Positions 53,514 through 61,563 of a DNA stretch of 64,000 bases are shown in pieces (positions within the stretch are counted from its first letter, which is position 1; the number at the start of each line of letters is the position of its first letter). Made by a program: the position numbers and the translations under genes. This stretch comes from Oceanospirillaceae bacterium (GTDB taxonomy: Bacteria > Pseudomonadota > Gammaproteobacteria > Pseudomonadales > Oceanobacteraceae). The stretch lies in NCBI GenBank assembly GCA_024234265.1, contig JACKOM010000007.1, positions 62,001 to 126,000 of the forward strand. The letters run 5' to 3'. The notes beneath the pieces are model-generated. The model was not told the DNA's origin. It was given only the letters and a program-made list of their open reading frames with translations, and searched no databases.

Positions 53514-54287
53514 TCAGTCGTCCAGCTCGTATTCCACAACTACAGGAGCATGCAGGCCGCCAAAGCGGTTGTCCCGGTCGACTTTCGCTTCCACCACAAA
53601 TTGGCGCAGCTCAGGCGAGCAGATCTGATAATCCATGCGCCAGCCATCGAGATCGCGGCGTGCTTTTTCTTCATCCGGCCACCAGGTGAACTGGTTTTCG
53701 CCGAAATTAGCTTCGCGGAAAGCATCCACAAAACCTAACGGCCCGGTAATCTGATCAAAAAACGCCTGCTCTTCCTGCTGGAAACCGGGCTGGCCCTGAT
53801 GACTGCGCCAGTCGGCCAGATCAACGGTTTTATGCGCAACCCAGAAGGTGCCGGCAAAAATAAATTCGCGGCGTTTGCGTTTGGTTTTTTTCAGGTGTTC
53901 TAAAAATGCCTGCTGGAAGGCAATTTTATCTTCCAGGCTGTTGTGGGCATCCACTGCCGGGAACAATACAGAACCCACGGAAACCCGTTCAAAATCCGCC
54001 TGAATATAACGCCCGAAACGGTCGCAGGCGTCGAAACCCATGCCGGTCATAATGGCCTTGGGTACTTCTTTGGTGTAAATCGCTACACCGCTGTAATTGT
54101 CTGGCTCTGCATCAAAAAAGTAGGCATTCCAACCCTTGGGGTAAACAATGGAATCCGGCAGTTTGTATTCTTTATTGAGCAGATTCTGAATACACACAAC
54201 GTCGACATCCTGGCTGTTCATCCAGTCAAACAGGCCGTTTTTGACTGCCTCTTCGATGCCGTTAACGTTAAGGTTCACAACCTTCAT
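53514..54287 (-). CDS. crc: Catabolite repression control protein Crc
   Basis: 257 residues with the exonuclease III/EEP fold but without its catalytic centre. ExoIII Glu34 is Asn (CIQNLL), Asp151 and Asn153 are Thr and Trp (AGTFWVAH), and Asp258 is Leu (GLHAPV). Only Asn7, Asp229 and His259 equivalents remain. The sequence follows Pseudomonas Crc closely (DRFGRYIQADFERVSVGSVLFP, KRKRREFIF). Crc stabilises Hfq on A-rich targets in mRNAs of secondary carbon pathways. Divergent from pyrE, as in Pseudomonas; this position supports the call over a DNA-repair role. Confidence 0.92.
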   Translation of the reverse strand: MKVVNLNVNGIEEAVKNGLFDWMNSQDVDVVCIQNLLNKEYKLPDSIVYPKGWNAYFFDAEPDNYSGVAIYTKEVPKAIMTGMGFDACDRFGRYIQADFERVSVGSVLFPAVDAHNSLEDKIAFQQAFLEHLKKTKRKRREFIFAGTFWVAHKTVDLADWRSHQGQPGFQQEEQAFFDQITGPLGFVDAFREANFGENQFTWWPDEEKARRDLDGWRMDYQICSPELRQFVVEAKVDRDNRFGGLHAPVVVEYELDD

Positions 54288-54414
54288 ACATGGCCCCTAT
54301 TTCACGGAGGGTGTATGATACTCACATTTCCCCGAGTACCAAAGAACCTCAGTGTTCTTGTTATCATTTGGTCGCCAGCGCGGCGTTTCTCTAGTGTAGA
54401 CAATGGTGTTTTGC

Positions 54415-55059
54415 ATGCAGGCTTATCAGAAAGAATTTATCGAATTTGCCATTTCCCAGGGCGTACTCAAGTTTGGTGAGTTCGAGCTTAAATCCGGGCG
54501 TATTTCCCCCTATTTCTTCAATGCGGGCCTGTTCCGCTCCGGTCTGGCCCTGAGCAAACTGGCAAAATGTTATGCCGCTGCGATTGTTGATGCCGGCCTT
54601 GAATATGACGTGTTATTTGGCCCTGCGTACAAAGGTATTCCCCTGGCGGCAACCACTGCCATGGCCTTGGCGGAACAGCATGGCCGTGAAACCCCGTTTG
54701 CCTATAACCGTAAAGAGAAAAAAGAACACGGCGAAGGTGGCACCTTAGTGGGCGCAGCGCTGGACGGTAAAATTCTGATTATCGATGACGTTATCACCGC
54801 GGGTACCGCAATCCGTGAAGTGATGGATATGATTGCCGCTGAACCAAAAGCGCAGGCTGCCGGTGTGATTATCGCCCTGGACCGTCAGGAAAAAGGCAAA
54901 GGCGAATTATCGGCCATTCAGGAAGTTAAACGTGATTACAATATTCCTGTGATCAGCATTGTGACCCTTGAGCAGGTAATGCAGTTTGTGGCGCAAACGG
55001 AAGAATTTAAAAAACATCTGCCGGCTATCGAAGCTTACCGCGCAAAATACGGCATTTAA
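54415..55059 (+). CDS. pyrE: Orotate phosphoribosyltransferase
   Basis: Joins orotate and PRPP to OMP in pyrimidine synthesis; 214 residues from MQAYQKEFIEFAIS, the family start. Conserved LKFGEFELKSGRISPYFFNAG, FGPAYKGIPLA, catalytic Lys in YNRKEKKEHGEGG, and the PRPP loop ILIIDDVITAGTAIRE (~120). Followed by an imperfect hairpin at 55067-55092 and a strong terminator. Confidence 0.97.
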   Translation: MQAYQKEFIEFAISQGVLKFGEFELKSGRISPYFFNAGLFRSGLALSKLAKCYAAAIVDAGLEYDVLFGPAYKGIPLAATTAMALAEQHGRETPFAYNRKEKKEHGEGGTLVGAALDGKILIIDDVITAGTAIREVMDMIAAEPKAQAAGVIIALDRQEKGKGELSAIQEVKRDYNIPVISIVTLEQVMQFVAQTEEFKKHLPAIEAYRAKYGI

Positions 55060-55115
55060 TGCGTTGCCGATTGTCAGACCATTGACAGTCGGACAGCAAA
55101 AAAAATGTCGCTAAT

Positions 55116-55143
55116 AAAAAAGGGAGTCATGGCTCCCTTTTTT
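55116..55143. terminator. Bidirectional terminator between pyrE and slmA
   Basis: AAAAAGGGAG - TCATGG - CTCCCTTTTTT; serves both convergent genes. Confidence 0.88.
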
Positions 55144-55162
55144 ATTGTTTAATTTTTTAACG

Positions 55163-55774
55163 TCAGGCTTCAACCGCATTTTCTGCCATCAGGGTTTCAC
55201 TTAATAAAACCCACTGTTGTTGCCACATCAGGGTGGGGCTGTGTTTGAATTCACTGCGCACATACTGACGGATACGACCTTCCACCACAGCGAGCATTAA
55301 ATTCGATGCGGCGCTGATATCAAAACGGCATACACGGCCTTCACGGATTTCAGATTCACGCAGAATTTGTTTGAACTGGGTTTCGAGGCGATCAAAAAAT
55401 TGTGACATGCGTAAACGCAGACGTTCAGTTTCACCGGCTAATGCATCACCGGTAAATAAACGGCACATACCCGGATTTTTTTCTGCGAAGGTTAATACCA
55501 GTACCATGGTTTGTTCTAAACGTGGCAGGGTATCGTTGTGTTCATTCAGAATGCGGGTAATGCGTGAAAATACAGTCTCTTCGATAAATTCGATCAGACC
55601 TTCAAACATTTTTGCTTTGCTGGGGAAATGACGATACAGGGCTGCTTCACTCACACCCACTTCTTTTGCAAGATTAGCGGTGGTGATGCGTGCGCCGGGA
55701 TCAATTTCCAGCATGTGCGCTAAAGATTGCAGTATCTGCTCTTTGCGCGAGATTTTTGCTTCACGTTCGGACAT
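55163..55774 (-). CDS. slmA: Nucleoid occlusion factor SlmA
   Basis: TetR-family DNA-binding protein that blocks FtsZ assembly over the nucleoid; 203 residues. N-terminal RKEQILQSLAHMLE then HTH ITTANLAKEVGVSEAALYRHFPSKAKMFEGLIEFIE (~30-65), the SlmA version of the TetR helix-turn-helix. FDISAASNLMLAVVEGRIRQYVRSEF near the end is also SlmA-like. Located in the argB/dut/coaBC region as in Pseudomonas and enterics (dut-slmA-pyrE). Confidence 0.93.
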   Translation of the reverse strand: MSEREAKISRKEQILQSLAHMLEIDPGARITTANLAKEVGVSEAALYRHFPSKAKMFEGLIEFIEETVFSRITRILNEHNDTLPRLEQTMVLVLTFAEKNPGMCRLFTGDALAGETERLRLRMSQFFDRLETQFKQILRESEIREGRVCRFDISAASNLMLAVVEGRIRQYVRSEFKHSPTLMWQQQWVLLSETLMAENAVEA

Positions 55775-55853
55775 TTATTTATTTGGCGTAGGCCGCAGGA
55801 GGGACCCAATGCTACTGCTAAGGTACCATCCTGCGCAATGAGAGTTATGTAAA

Positions 55854-56756
55854 TTATGTGCGCTGGTTTGTAATTAACGTGCCCACACCTTCGTTGGTGA
55901 AAATTTCCAACAGGGTGGCATGTTCTACACGACCATCAATAATGTGCGCGCTGGTTACACCACCGTGCACAGCATCAAGCGCGCATTTAATTTTTGGCAG
56001 CATGCCGCCGTAAATGGTGCCGTCAGCAATTAATTCATCAACCTGTTCAGTGGACAGGCCGGTTAATACTTTGCCTTCTTTATTCATCAGGCCGGGAATG
56101 TTTGTCAGCAACATTAATTTTTCGGCTTTTAATGCTTCCGCCACTTTACCGGCAACAAAGTCAGCATTGATGTTGTAAGAGGTGCCATCTTCACCCACAC
56201 CGATTGGCGCGATAACCGGAATAAAATCGGATTTCACCAGCATTTCCAGCACGTCCACATTGACCTTTTCAACTTCGCCAACGTGGCCGATGTCGATAAT
56301 TTCCGGTTTTTGCATATCCGGGGTCTGGTGGGTCACTTTTAATTTTTTCGCTTTGATAAGCTGGCCGTCTTTACCGGTTAAACCCATAGCGCGGCCACCG
56401 TTCTGGTTGATCAGGTGCACGATTTGTTTGTTCACCTGGCCGCCCAGTACCATTTCCACCACGTCCATGGCGGCGGCGGAAGTTACACGCATACCGTTTA
56501 CGAAGTGGGATTCGATATTCAGTTTTTCGAGCAGCTCACCGATTTGCGGGCCACCACCGTGAACAACCACAGGGTTAATACCGATTAATTTCAGCATGAC
56601 CATATCGCGCGCGAAGCTGTCTTTGAGCAGGTCTTCGGTCATGGCGTTTCCGCCGTATTTCACAACGATGGTTTTACCAACAAAACGCTGAATGTAAGGC
56701 AGCGCCTCGCTTAATACGCGGGCAACGTTAAAGGCGGCATCACGGGTCAATGGCAT
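55854..56756 (-). CDS. argB: Acetylglutamate kinase
   Basis: Phosphorylates N-acetylglutamate, second step of arginine synthesis; 300 residues, the long form with an N-terminal helix (ARVLSEALPYIQRFVGKTIVVKYGGNAM) typical of the hexameric, arginine-inhibited enzymes. VVHGGGPQIGELLEKL (~64), GLTGKDG, PVIAPIGVGEDGTSYNINADFVAG and LLTNIPGLM are present. Follows algC on the same strand after 36 bp. Confidence 0.97.
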   Translation of the reverse strand: MPLTRDAAFNVARVLSEALPYIQRFVGKTIVVKYGGNAMTEDLLKDSFARDMVMLKLIGINPVVVHGGGPQIGELLEKLNIESHFVNGMRVTSAAAMDVVEMVLGGQVNKQIVHLINQNGGRAMGLTGKDGQLIKAKKLKVTHQTPDMQKPEIIDIGHVGEVEKVNVDVLEMLVKSDFIPVIAPIGVGEDGTSYNINADFVAGKVAEALKAEKLMLLTNIPGLMNKEGKVLTGLSTEQVDELIADGTIYGGMLPKIKCALDAVHGGVTSAHIIDGRVEHATLLEIFTNEGVGTLITNQRT

Positions 56757-56792
56757 GGATGTTTTCCAATGGGCGGGTGAACGTGGTGCGTA

Positions 56793-58184
56793 TTATACAC
56801 GTTCCAGATCGATAGGCAGACCCAGTGAGGCGGCGCAGGCGGCAATTATCTGATGTATATCATGGCGGATGAACGCCAGGCTTTTTTCGTCGCGGGCTTC
56901 AAAACGCAAGGTCAGGCAGGCGGTGGTATTGCTGGCGCGTACCAGGGCCCAGCCATCCTCATATTCAATGCGCAGGCCATCGAGGGTATTGCAGCTGTGG
57001 CTGGCCAGCAGCCGGCGGCTGATGTTTTCCATCATGGGCTTTTTATCCTGTTCTGCGAGGCTGACCTGAATTTCCGGGGTCACCACAGAGGCGGGGTATT
57101 GGTCGAGGCGCACTTTCAGGCTCAGGGCGCTTTCACTTAACAGGCTGCACAGGCGCAGGCCGGCATAGATGCCATCATCCACCCCCATGCCGAGGGTATC
57201 GTTAAACAGAATGTGGCCGCTTAATTCCGTGGCAAATGCGGCATTAAATTCGACTATGCCGTTTTTCATATGGCTGTGGCCGGTTTTGATCATCTGTGCG
57301 CGGCCACCGAGTCGGCTGACTTCGCGGGCAAACAGGTAACTGCATTTCACGTCGTATAACAGGGTGGCCCCCGGTTCACGTAGCAGTATGTCATCGGCAT
57401 ACAAGAGGGAGAGGCGGTCCGGTAAGACGATTTCACCGAGATGGTTCACTACTCCGATGCGGTCACCATCACCATCAAAGGCAATGCCCAGATCGGCTTT
57501 TTCGTTAATCACCGCCTGGCGGATATGGCGCAGGTTTTCGGCCTGGCTGGGGTCGGGGTGGTGCAGGGGGAAATTGCCGTCGATATCGCAGGCAAGTGGA
57601 ATAACCTCGCAGCCCAGGGCGCGGTATGCCTGCAAAGCTATTGGGCCGGCAATGCCGTTACCCGCATCTAACACCAGTTTCAGGGGGCGTTTAAGGCGCA
57701 GGCCCTGCAACAAACGCTGGGCGTAACGGTTGCGCCAGAGATCCTGCTGTTCATAACGTCCGTTAAGTTGCTGGGCATTTTGCTGTTGGCTGAGACGGTA
57801 CAGGCGCTGAATTTCTGCCGCCGAGAGGGGCTTGCCGGCACACATCATCTTGATGCCGTTATCGCTCGCCGGATTATGGGAGCCGGTAATCATGGCCCCC
57901 GTGCCGTTGTTTTGTTTGGCAGCCCAGAACAAGGCGGGGGTGGGCAGGGCGCCGCAGTCGATCACATCAATACCGCTGTGGCGCAGGCCAAGGGCAAATT
58001 GTTCGGCAAATTCGGCGCTGCTCAGGCGACCGTCACGGCCGAGGTAACAAACAAATTCGGCTTTTTCGACCAGCAGGCATGCAAAAGCCCGGGCGATGGC
58101 ATAAATGCTTGTGGCATTTAAATCATCACCCACCCGGCCGCGCACATCATAGGCGCGGAAAATCGCGGGATTTAAGCCCGGCAA
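56793..58184 (-). CDS. algC: Phosphomannomutase/phosphoglucomutase
   Basis: Interconverts 1- and 6-phosphates of mannose or glucose for exopolysaccharide and LPS precursors; 463 residues. Phosphoserine loop TGSHNPASDNG (~100), metal loop AFDGDGDRIG (~235), sugar loop GEMSGH-equivalent ATELSGHILFND, and phosphate loop VRASNTT. In the sugar loop the usual Gly-Glu is Thr-Glu. The start is TTG, immediately after the dut stop (TGATTG); no other in-frame start keeps IFRAYDVRG near the N-terminus. Confidence 0.92.
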   Translation of the reverse strand: MPGLNPAIFRAYDVRGRVGDDLNATSIYAIARAFACLLVEKAEFVCYLGRDGRLSSAEFAEQFALGLRHSGIDVIDCGALPTPALFWAAKQNNGTGAMITGSHNPASDNGIKMMCAGKPLSAAEIQRLYRLSQQQNAQQLNGRYEQQDLWRNRYAQRLLQGLRLKRPLKLVLDAGNGIAGPIALQAYRALGCEVIPLACDIDGNFPLHHPDPSQAENLRHIRQAVINEKADLGIAFDGDGDRIGVVNHLGEIVLPDRLSLLYADDILLREPGATLLYDVKCSYLFAREVSRLGGRAQMIKTGHSHMKNGIVEFNAAFATELSGHILFNDTLGMGVDDGIYAGLRLCSLLSESALSLKVRLDQYPASVVTPEIQVSLAEQDKKPMMENISRRLLASHSCNTLDGLRIEYEDGWALVRASNTTACLTLRFEARDEKSLAFIRHDIHQIIAACAASLGLPIDLERV

Positions 58185-58643
58185 TCAGTGTTTACCGGTG
58201 GAACCAAAACCGCCTTCACCCCGTGCGGTGGCGGCAAATTCAGTCACGATATCAAATTCAGCCTGCACCACTGGCACTATCACCAGCTGGGCGATGCGCT
58301 CGGCAACGTTAATGGTGAAAGCTTCCTGGCCACGGTTCCAGCAGGACACCATTAATTCGCCCTGGTAGTCAGAATCGATCAGACCCACCAGATTGCCCAG
58401 CACAATGCCGTGTTTATGGCCCAGACCACTGCGTGGCAGGATCATGGCGGCGAGGTTGGTATCTTCGATGTAAATCGACAGGCCAGTGGGGATTAACGTG
58501 GTCTGGCCGGGCTGCAGGGTGATGCTGTCTTTCAGGCAGGCGCGTAAATCCAGGCCGGCACTGCCGGAGGTGGCATATTGCGGCAGGGGAATTTCATTGC
58601 CTAAACGGGGATCGAGTACTTTTACCTGGAAGCGTTGTTTCAT
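58185..58643 (-). CDS. dut: dUTP diphosphatase
   Basis: Trimeric dUTPase keeping uracil out of DNA; 152 residues. All five motifs: GSAGLDLRAC, PRSGLGHKHG, GLIDSDYQGEL, VAERIAQLVI, and the C-terminal GEGGFGSTG arm. ATG overlaps the coaBC stop (ATGA), and algC begins at its own stop, so coaBC-dut-algC form a tight operon. Confidence 0.97.
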   Translation of the reverse strand: MKQRFQVKVLDPRLGNEIPLPQYATSGSAGLDLRACLKDSITLQPGQTTLIPTGLSIYIEDTNLAAMILPRSGLGHKHGIVLGNLVGLIDSDYQGELMVSCWNRGQEAFTINVAERIAQLVIVPVVQAEFDIVTEFAATARGEGGFGSTGKH

Positions 58644-59851
58644 GGTTTTTCCTGCAGACGGGTGGCGATGGCGGCGATAATGCCGCGGGCTACTTGGTGT
58701 TTACTGGCGAGGGGCAGAGCTTGTTGCTGCTCGGCCCAGAACAGGGTGACGGCGTTGTCATCACTGTTGAATCCGATGTCGCTGCGCGATACGTCGTTGG
58801 CAACAATCATGTCGAGGTTTTTACGCTTGAGTTTATCGCGGGCGTAGTTTTCCACATCGTTGGTTTCCGCAGCGAAACCGACCACAAAAGGTTTGTTTGG
58901 CAGGGCTGCGACAGTGGCAATGATGTCGGGGTTTTTTATTAAGGTCAGGATCATTTCATCGGCGGACTTTTTGATTTTCTGTCCGGCGACGCTGGCCACT
59001 TTGTAATCCGCCACAGCGGCGGCGCCAATCATGATCTGGCAATCGTTAATGCGCGCCTGCACAGCGGCGAGCATTTCATCGGCACTGCTGACACTGATAC
59101 GTTCCACTGCACGCGGGCAGGGTAAATTCACCGGGCCGGAAACCAGAATCACCCGTGCACCCGCATCCCGTGCTGCTTCAGCCAGGGCATAACCCATTTT
59201 GCCGGAACTGTGGTTGCTGATGTAACGCACCGGGTCGATGGCTTCGCGGGTCGGGCCGGCGGTAATTAACAGGGTTTTACCCGCCAGGGCGCCGCTGGCA
59301 AATTGTTCAGCCGCGAGGCGCGCCAGTTCAAGGGGTTCTAACATGCGCCCGGGGCCAACATCGCCACAGGCTTGCTCGCCGGCGGCCGGGCCCCAGATCA
59401 GGGGTTTTTTCTCGCTGCGGCTGAGCAACTGCTGAATATTCTGTTGTGTTGCGGTATCGCGCCACATGGCCTGATTCATGGCCGGAGCGAGGGCGAGGGG
59501 GGCATTGCTCGCAAGGCATAATGTGGTTAATAAATCGTTGCCCATGCCTGCGGCAAGGCGTGCGATAAAATCCGCACTGGCCGGGGCGATAATCATCAGG
59601 TCCGCCCAGCGCGCCAGCTCAATGTGTCCCATGCCGGCTTCGGCTTCTGGGTCGAGCAAACTGTGGTGCACCGGGTTGCCGGACAGGGCCTGCAAGGTCA
59701 GGGGGGTGATAAATTCCCGGGCAGCGCTGGTCATCACAACACGCACTTCAGCGCCGGCGGTTTTCAGGGCGCGCACTAACTCGGCGCTTTTATAGGCCGC
59801 AATACCACCTGTGATCCCCAGTAATACCCGTTTATTAGTTAAGCTGCTCAT
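58640..59851 (-). CDS. coaBC: Bifunctional phosphopantothenoylcysteine decarboxylase/phosphopantothenate--cysteine ligase
   Basis: 403 residues, two steps of coenzyme A synthesis. N-terminal FMN-dependent CoaC domain: GITGGIAAYKSAELVRAL, His in GMGHIELARWAD, PAMNQAMW, and the active-site Cys in GEQACGDVGPGRM. C-terminal CoaB domain: ITAGPTREAIDPVRYISNHSSGKMGYALAEAA and NDVSRSDIGFNSDDNAV. First gene of coaBC-dut-algC; divergent from radC across 66 bp. Confidence 0.96.
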   Translation of the reverse strand: MSSLTNKRVLLGITGGIAAYKSAELVRALKTAGAEVRVVMTSAAREFITPLTLQALSGNPVHHSLLDPEAEAGMGHIELARWADLMIIAPASADFIARLAAGMGNDLLTTLCLASNAPLALAPAMNQAMWRDTATQQNIQQLLSRSEKKPLIWGPAAGEQACGDVGPGRMLEPLELARLAAEQFASGALAGKTLLITAGPTREAIDPVRYISNHSSGKMGYALAEAARDAGARVILVSGPVNLPCPRAVERISVSSADEMLAAVQARINDCQIMIGAAAVADYKVASVAGQKIKKSADEMILTLIKNPDIIATVAALPNKPFVVGFAAETNDVENYARDKLKRKNLDMIVANDVSRSDIGFNSDDNAVTLFWAEQQQALPLASKHQVARGIIAAIATRLQEKP

Positions 59852-59917
59852 GGCTTGTCCCCCAGACAGGGCGGGCAGTATAACACCCGCTGCTGTTTAC
59901 AGAAGAGCGGAGGAATC

Positions 59918-60598
59918 ATGTCGATCAGGGATTGGCCGGCAGAAGAACGCCCCCGGGAAAAACTGCTGGCCCAGGGGCCGGCGGCGCTGACGGATGCTGA
60001 GCTGTTAGCGATTTTCCTGCGCACCGGGGTTGCGGGCAAAAGCGCGGTGGATTTAGCCCGCCATTTACTCACGGAATTTCAAGGGCTGCGCCCGCTGCTG
60101 GAGGCAGAGCGGGAGCACTTCTGCCAGCATCTGGGGCTGGGGGATGCCAAATTTGCCCAGCTGCAGGCGGTTTTGGAAATGGCGCGCCGCCATTTGGTGG
60201 CCACTTTGCAAAAAGGCGATGCCATGACCCAGCCGGGCACAGTGCGGCAGTTCTTAAGCGCACGCATGCGTCATTTACCCCACGAAGTCTTCGCCTGTTT
60301 GTTTCTGGATAACCAGCACAGGGTGATTGCTTTTGAGGAGTTATTTCAGGGCACCATAGACGGTGCGAGTGTCTATCCACGGGAAGTGGTGCGTAAAACC
60401 CTGAAGCATAATGCTGCAGCTCTGATCTTCGCCCACAACCATCCATCGGGTATTGCTGAGCCCAGCCTGGCGGATCAGCAGATCACCAAACGCCTCACAC
60501 AGGCCATGCACAGCATAGATGTGCGGGTGCTGGATCATTTTATTGTCGGTGATGGCTATTGTGTTTCCATGGCTGAGCGTGGTCTTATGTCGCCCTGA
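59918..60598 (+). CDS. radC: RadC family protein (UPF0758, JAMM fold)
   Basis: 226 residues from MSIRDWPAEERPREKLL (GGAGGA upstream). N-terminal helix-hairpin-helix-like part (ALTDAELLAIFLRTGVAGKSAVDLARHLL) and C-terminal JAMM/MPN metalloprotease-like domain with HNHPSGIAEPSLAD (HxH...D zinc motif) and upstream Glu. Despite the name, a repair role is not established. Next to coaBC as in most gammaproteobacteria. Confidence 0.94.
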   Translation: MSIRDWPAEERPREKLLAQGPAALTDAELLAIFLRTGVAGKSAVDLARHLLTEFQGLRPLLEAEREHFCQHLGLGDAKFAQLQAVLEMARRHLVATLQKGDAMTQPGTVRQFLSARMRHLPHEVFACLFLDNQHRVIAFEELFQGTIDGASVYPREVVRKTLKHNAAALIFAHNHPSGIAEPSLADQQITKRLTQAMHSIDVRVLDHFIVGDGYCVSMAERGLMSP

Positions 60599-60679
60599 GT
60601 GCGCACCGGGCCTGCGTTGACGGGTTGTGCGGTGGTGTAGTGGGTTGAGTAAAATGCGTACACTTTTTACACAGCCTTG

Positions 60680-60708
60680 TTGATCTGCCCTATGCTTTCT
60701 GGTATAAA
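60680..60708 (+). promoter_or_regulatory. Sigma-70 promoter of rpmBG
   Basis: TTGATC - 17 bases - TATAAA (60703-60708). The start would be near 60715, leaving a ~105-base leader. Confidence 0.7.
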
Positions 60709-60774
60709 ACGCCACTCTTTTTAGCCGGGGTTCCTGAAGGGGAGCCACACCGCATGAATAATGCACAGGTGGAC

Positions 60775-60814
60775 AAGCCCCGGGGAATATTCAGTTACAG
60801 ATAAGTCGGGGCTT
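60775..60814 (+). promoter_or_regulatory. Leader hairpin over the rpmB start region
   Basis: AAGCCCCG (60775-60782) pairs with CGGGGCTT (60807-60814), ending five bases before the ATG. It occupies the place where the ribosome site should be. May be a binding site for an autoregulating ribosomal protein. Confidence 0.45.
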
Positions 60815-60819
60815 CCAAG

Positions 60820-61056
60820 ATGGCTAAGGTTTGTCAGGTTACAGGTAAAAAGCCTTTAATCGGTCACAAAATTTCTCACTCCAACATCAAAACTAAACGT
60901 CGTTTTCTGCCTAACCTGCAGAGCCACCGTTTCTGGGTTGAGAGCGAAAACCGCTTTGTACGTCTGCGTTTAACACCAGCGGCAATGCGTATCATTGATA
61001 AAAACGGTATCGACGCTGTATTGGCCGATATGCGCGCCAAAGGCCAGAAAATCTAA
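60820..61056 (+). CDS. rpmB: 50S ribosomal protein L28
   Basis: 78 residues, basic, beginning MAKVCQVTGKKPLIGHKISHSNIKTKRRFLPNLQ, the L28 signature; ends with DKNGIDAVLADMRAKGQKI. No zinc-binding cysteine pairs, so the zinc-free type. First gene of rpmB-rpmG; no obvious Shine-Dalgarno sequence, only the leader hairpin. Confidence 0.97.
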   Translation: MAKVCQVTGKKPLIGHKISHSNIKTKRRFLPNLQSHRFWVESENRFVRLRLTPAAMRIIDKNGIDAVLADMRAKGQKI

Positions 61057-61067
61057 GGAGGCCATAA

Positions 61068-61232
61068 ATGGCTGCTATTCGTGAAAAGATCAAACTGGTT
61101 TCTACCGCTGAAACCGGTTATTTCTACACCACTACTAAGAACAAACGTACTACTCCAGAAAAACTGGAATTCAAAAAGTACGATCCAGTTGTTCGTAAGC
61201 ACGTGATGTTCAAAGAAGCCAAAATCAAATAA
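61068..61232 (+). CDS. rpmG: 50S ribosomal protein L33
   Basis: 54 residues: MAAIREKIKLVSTAETGYFYTTTKNKR then PEKLEFKKYDPVVRKHVMFKEAKIK. Zinc-free C-minus form (no CxxC). A strong TAAGGAGG ribosome site starts at the rpmB stop, 11 bases before the ATG. Co-transcribed with rpmB and closed by a terminator 14 bases later. Confidence 0.97.
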   Translation: MAAIREKIKLVSTAETGYFYTTTKNKRTTPEKLEFKKYDPVVRKHVMFKEAKIK

Positions 61233-61245
61233 GATTTTGCTTCGT

Positions 61246-61273
61246 AAAAAACCCAGCTACGCTGGGTTTTTTT
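61246..61273 (+). terminator. Rho-independent terminator of rpmBG
   Basis: AAAAACCCAGC - TAC - GCTGGGTTTTTTT. Confidence 0.9.
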
Positions 61274-61294
61274 ATGCCTGTCAGAAAAATAAAC

Positions 61295-61501
61295 ATGCCC
61301 GAATTACCCGAAGTTGAAACCACCCGCCGGGGTATTGAGCCCCATATCAGCGGCCACCTGTTTAAAGGTGCCGATGTGCGCCAGGCAAAATTACGCTGGC
61401 CCGTGCCACAGGATTTAACTGCCCGATTAAAAGGTAAAAAACTGCACAGTGTGCAGCGCCGCGCGAAATATCTGCTGCTGAATTTTGCTGACGAAGAATA
61501 A
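61295..61501 (+). pseudogene. mutM: Truncated formamidopyrimidine-DNA glycosylase (mutM 5' fragment)
   Basis: 68 codons of an enzyme normally ~270 residues long. It starts exactly as Fpg does (MPELPEVETTRRGIEPHISG, with catalytic Pro2/Glu3) and runs through RRAKYLLLNF (conserved Lys), then stops after ADEE. The rest of the N-terminal domain, the helix-two-turn-helix and the zinc finger are missing, and a terminator follows 17 bases after the stop. Probably a 3' deletion that leaves no repair activity from this locus; an intact copy may exist elsewhere. Confidence 0.85.
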
Positions 61502-61518
61502 GTTTTGCTGCAAGCCAT

Positions 61519-61546
61519 AAAAAAACCGCCATCAGGCGGTTTTTTT
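61519..61546. terminator. Bidirectional terminator between the mutM fragment and the ElyC-like gene
   Basis: AAAAAAACCGCC - ATCA - GGCGGTTTTTTT, perfect stem, usable on both strands. Confidence 0.9.
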
Positions 61547-61563
61547 ATGGGCGTTATTTGGAA

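Noticed and set aside
53514..54287. Active exonuclease III (xthA)
   Set aside because: Key catalytic residues are replaced and the sequence and position match crc.
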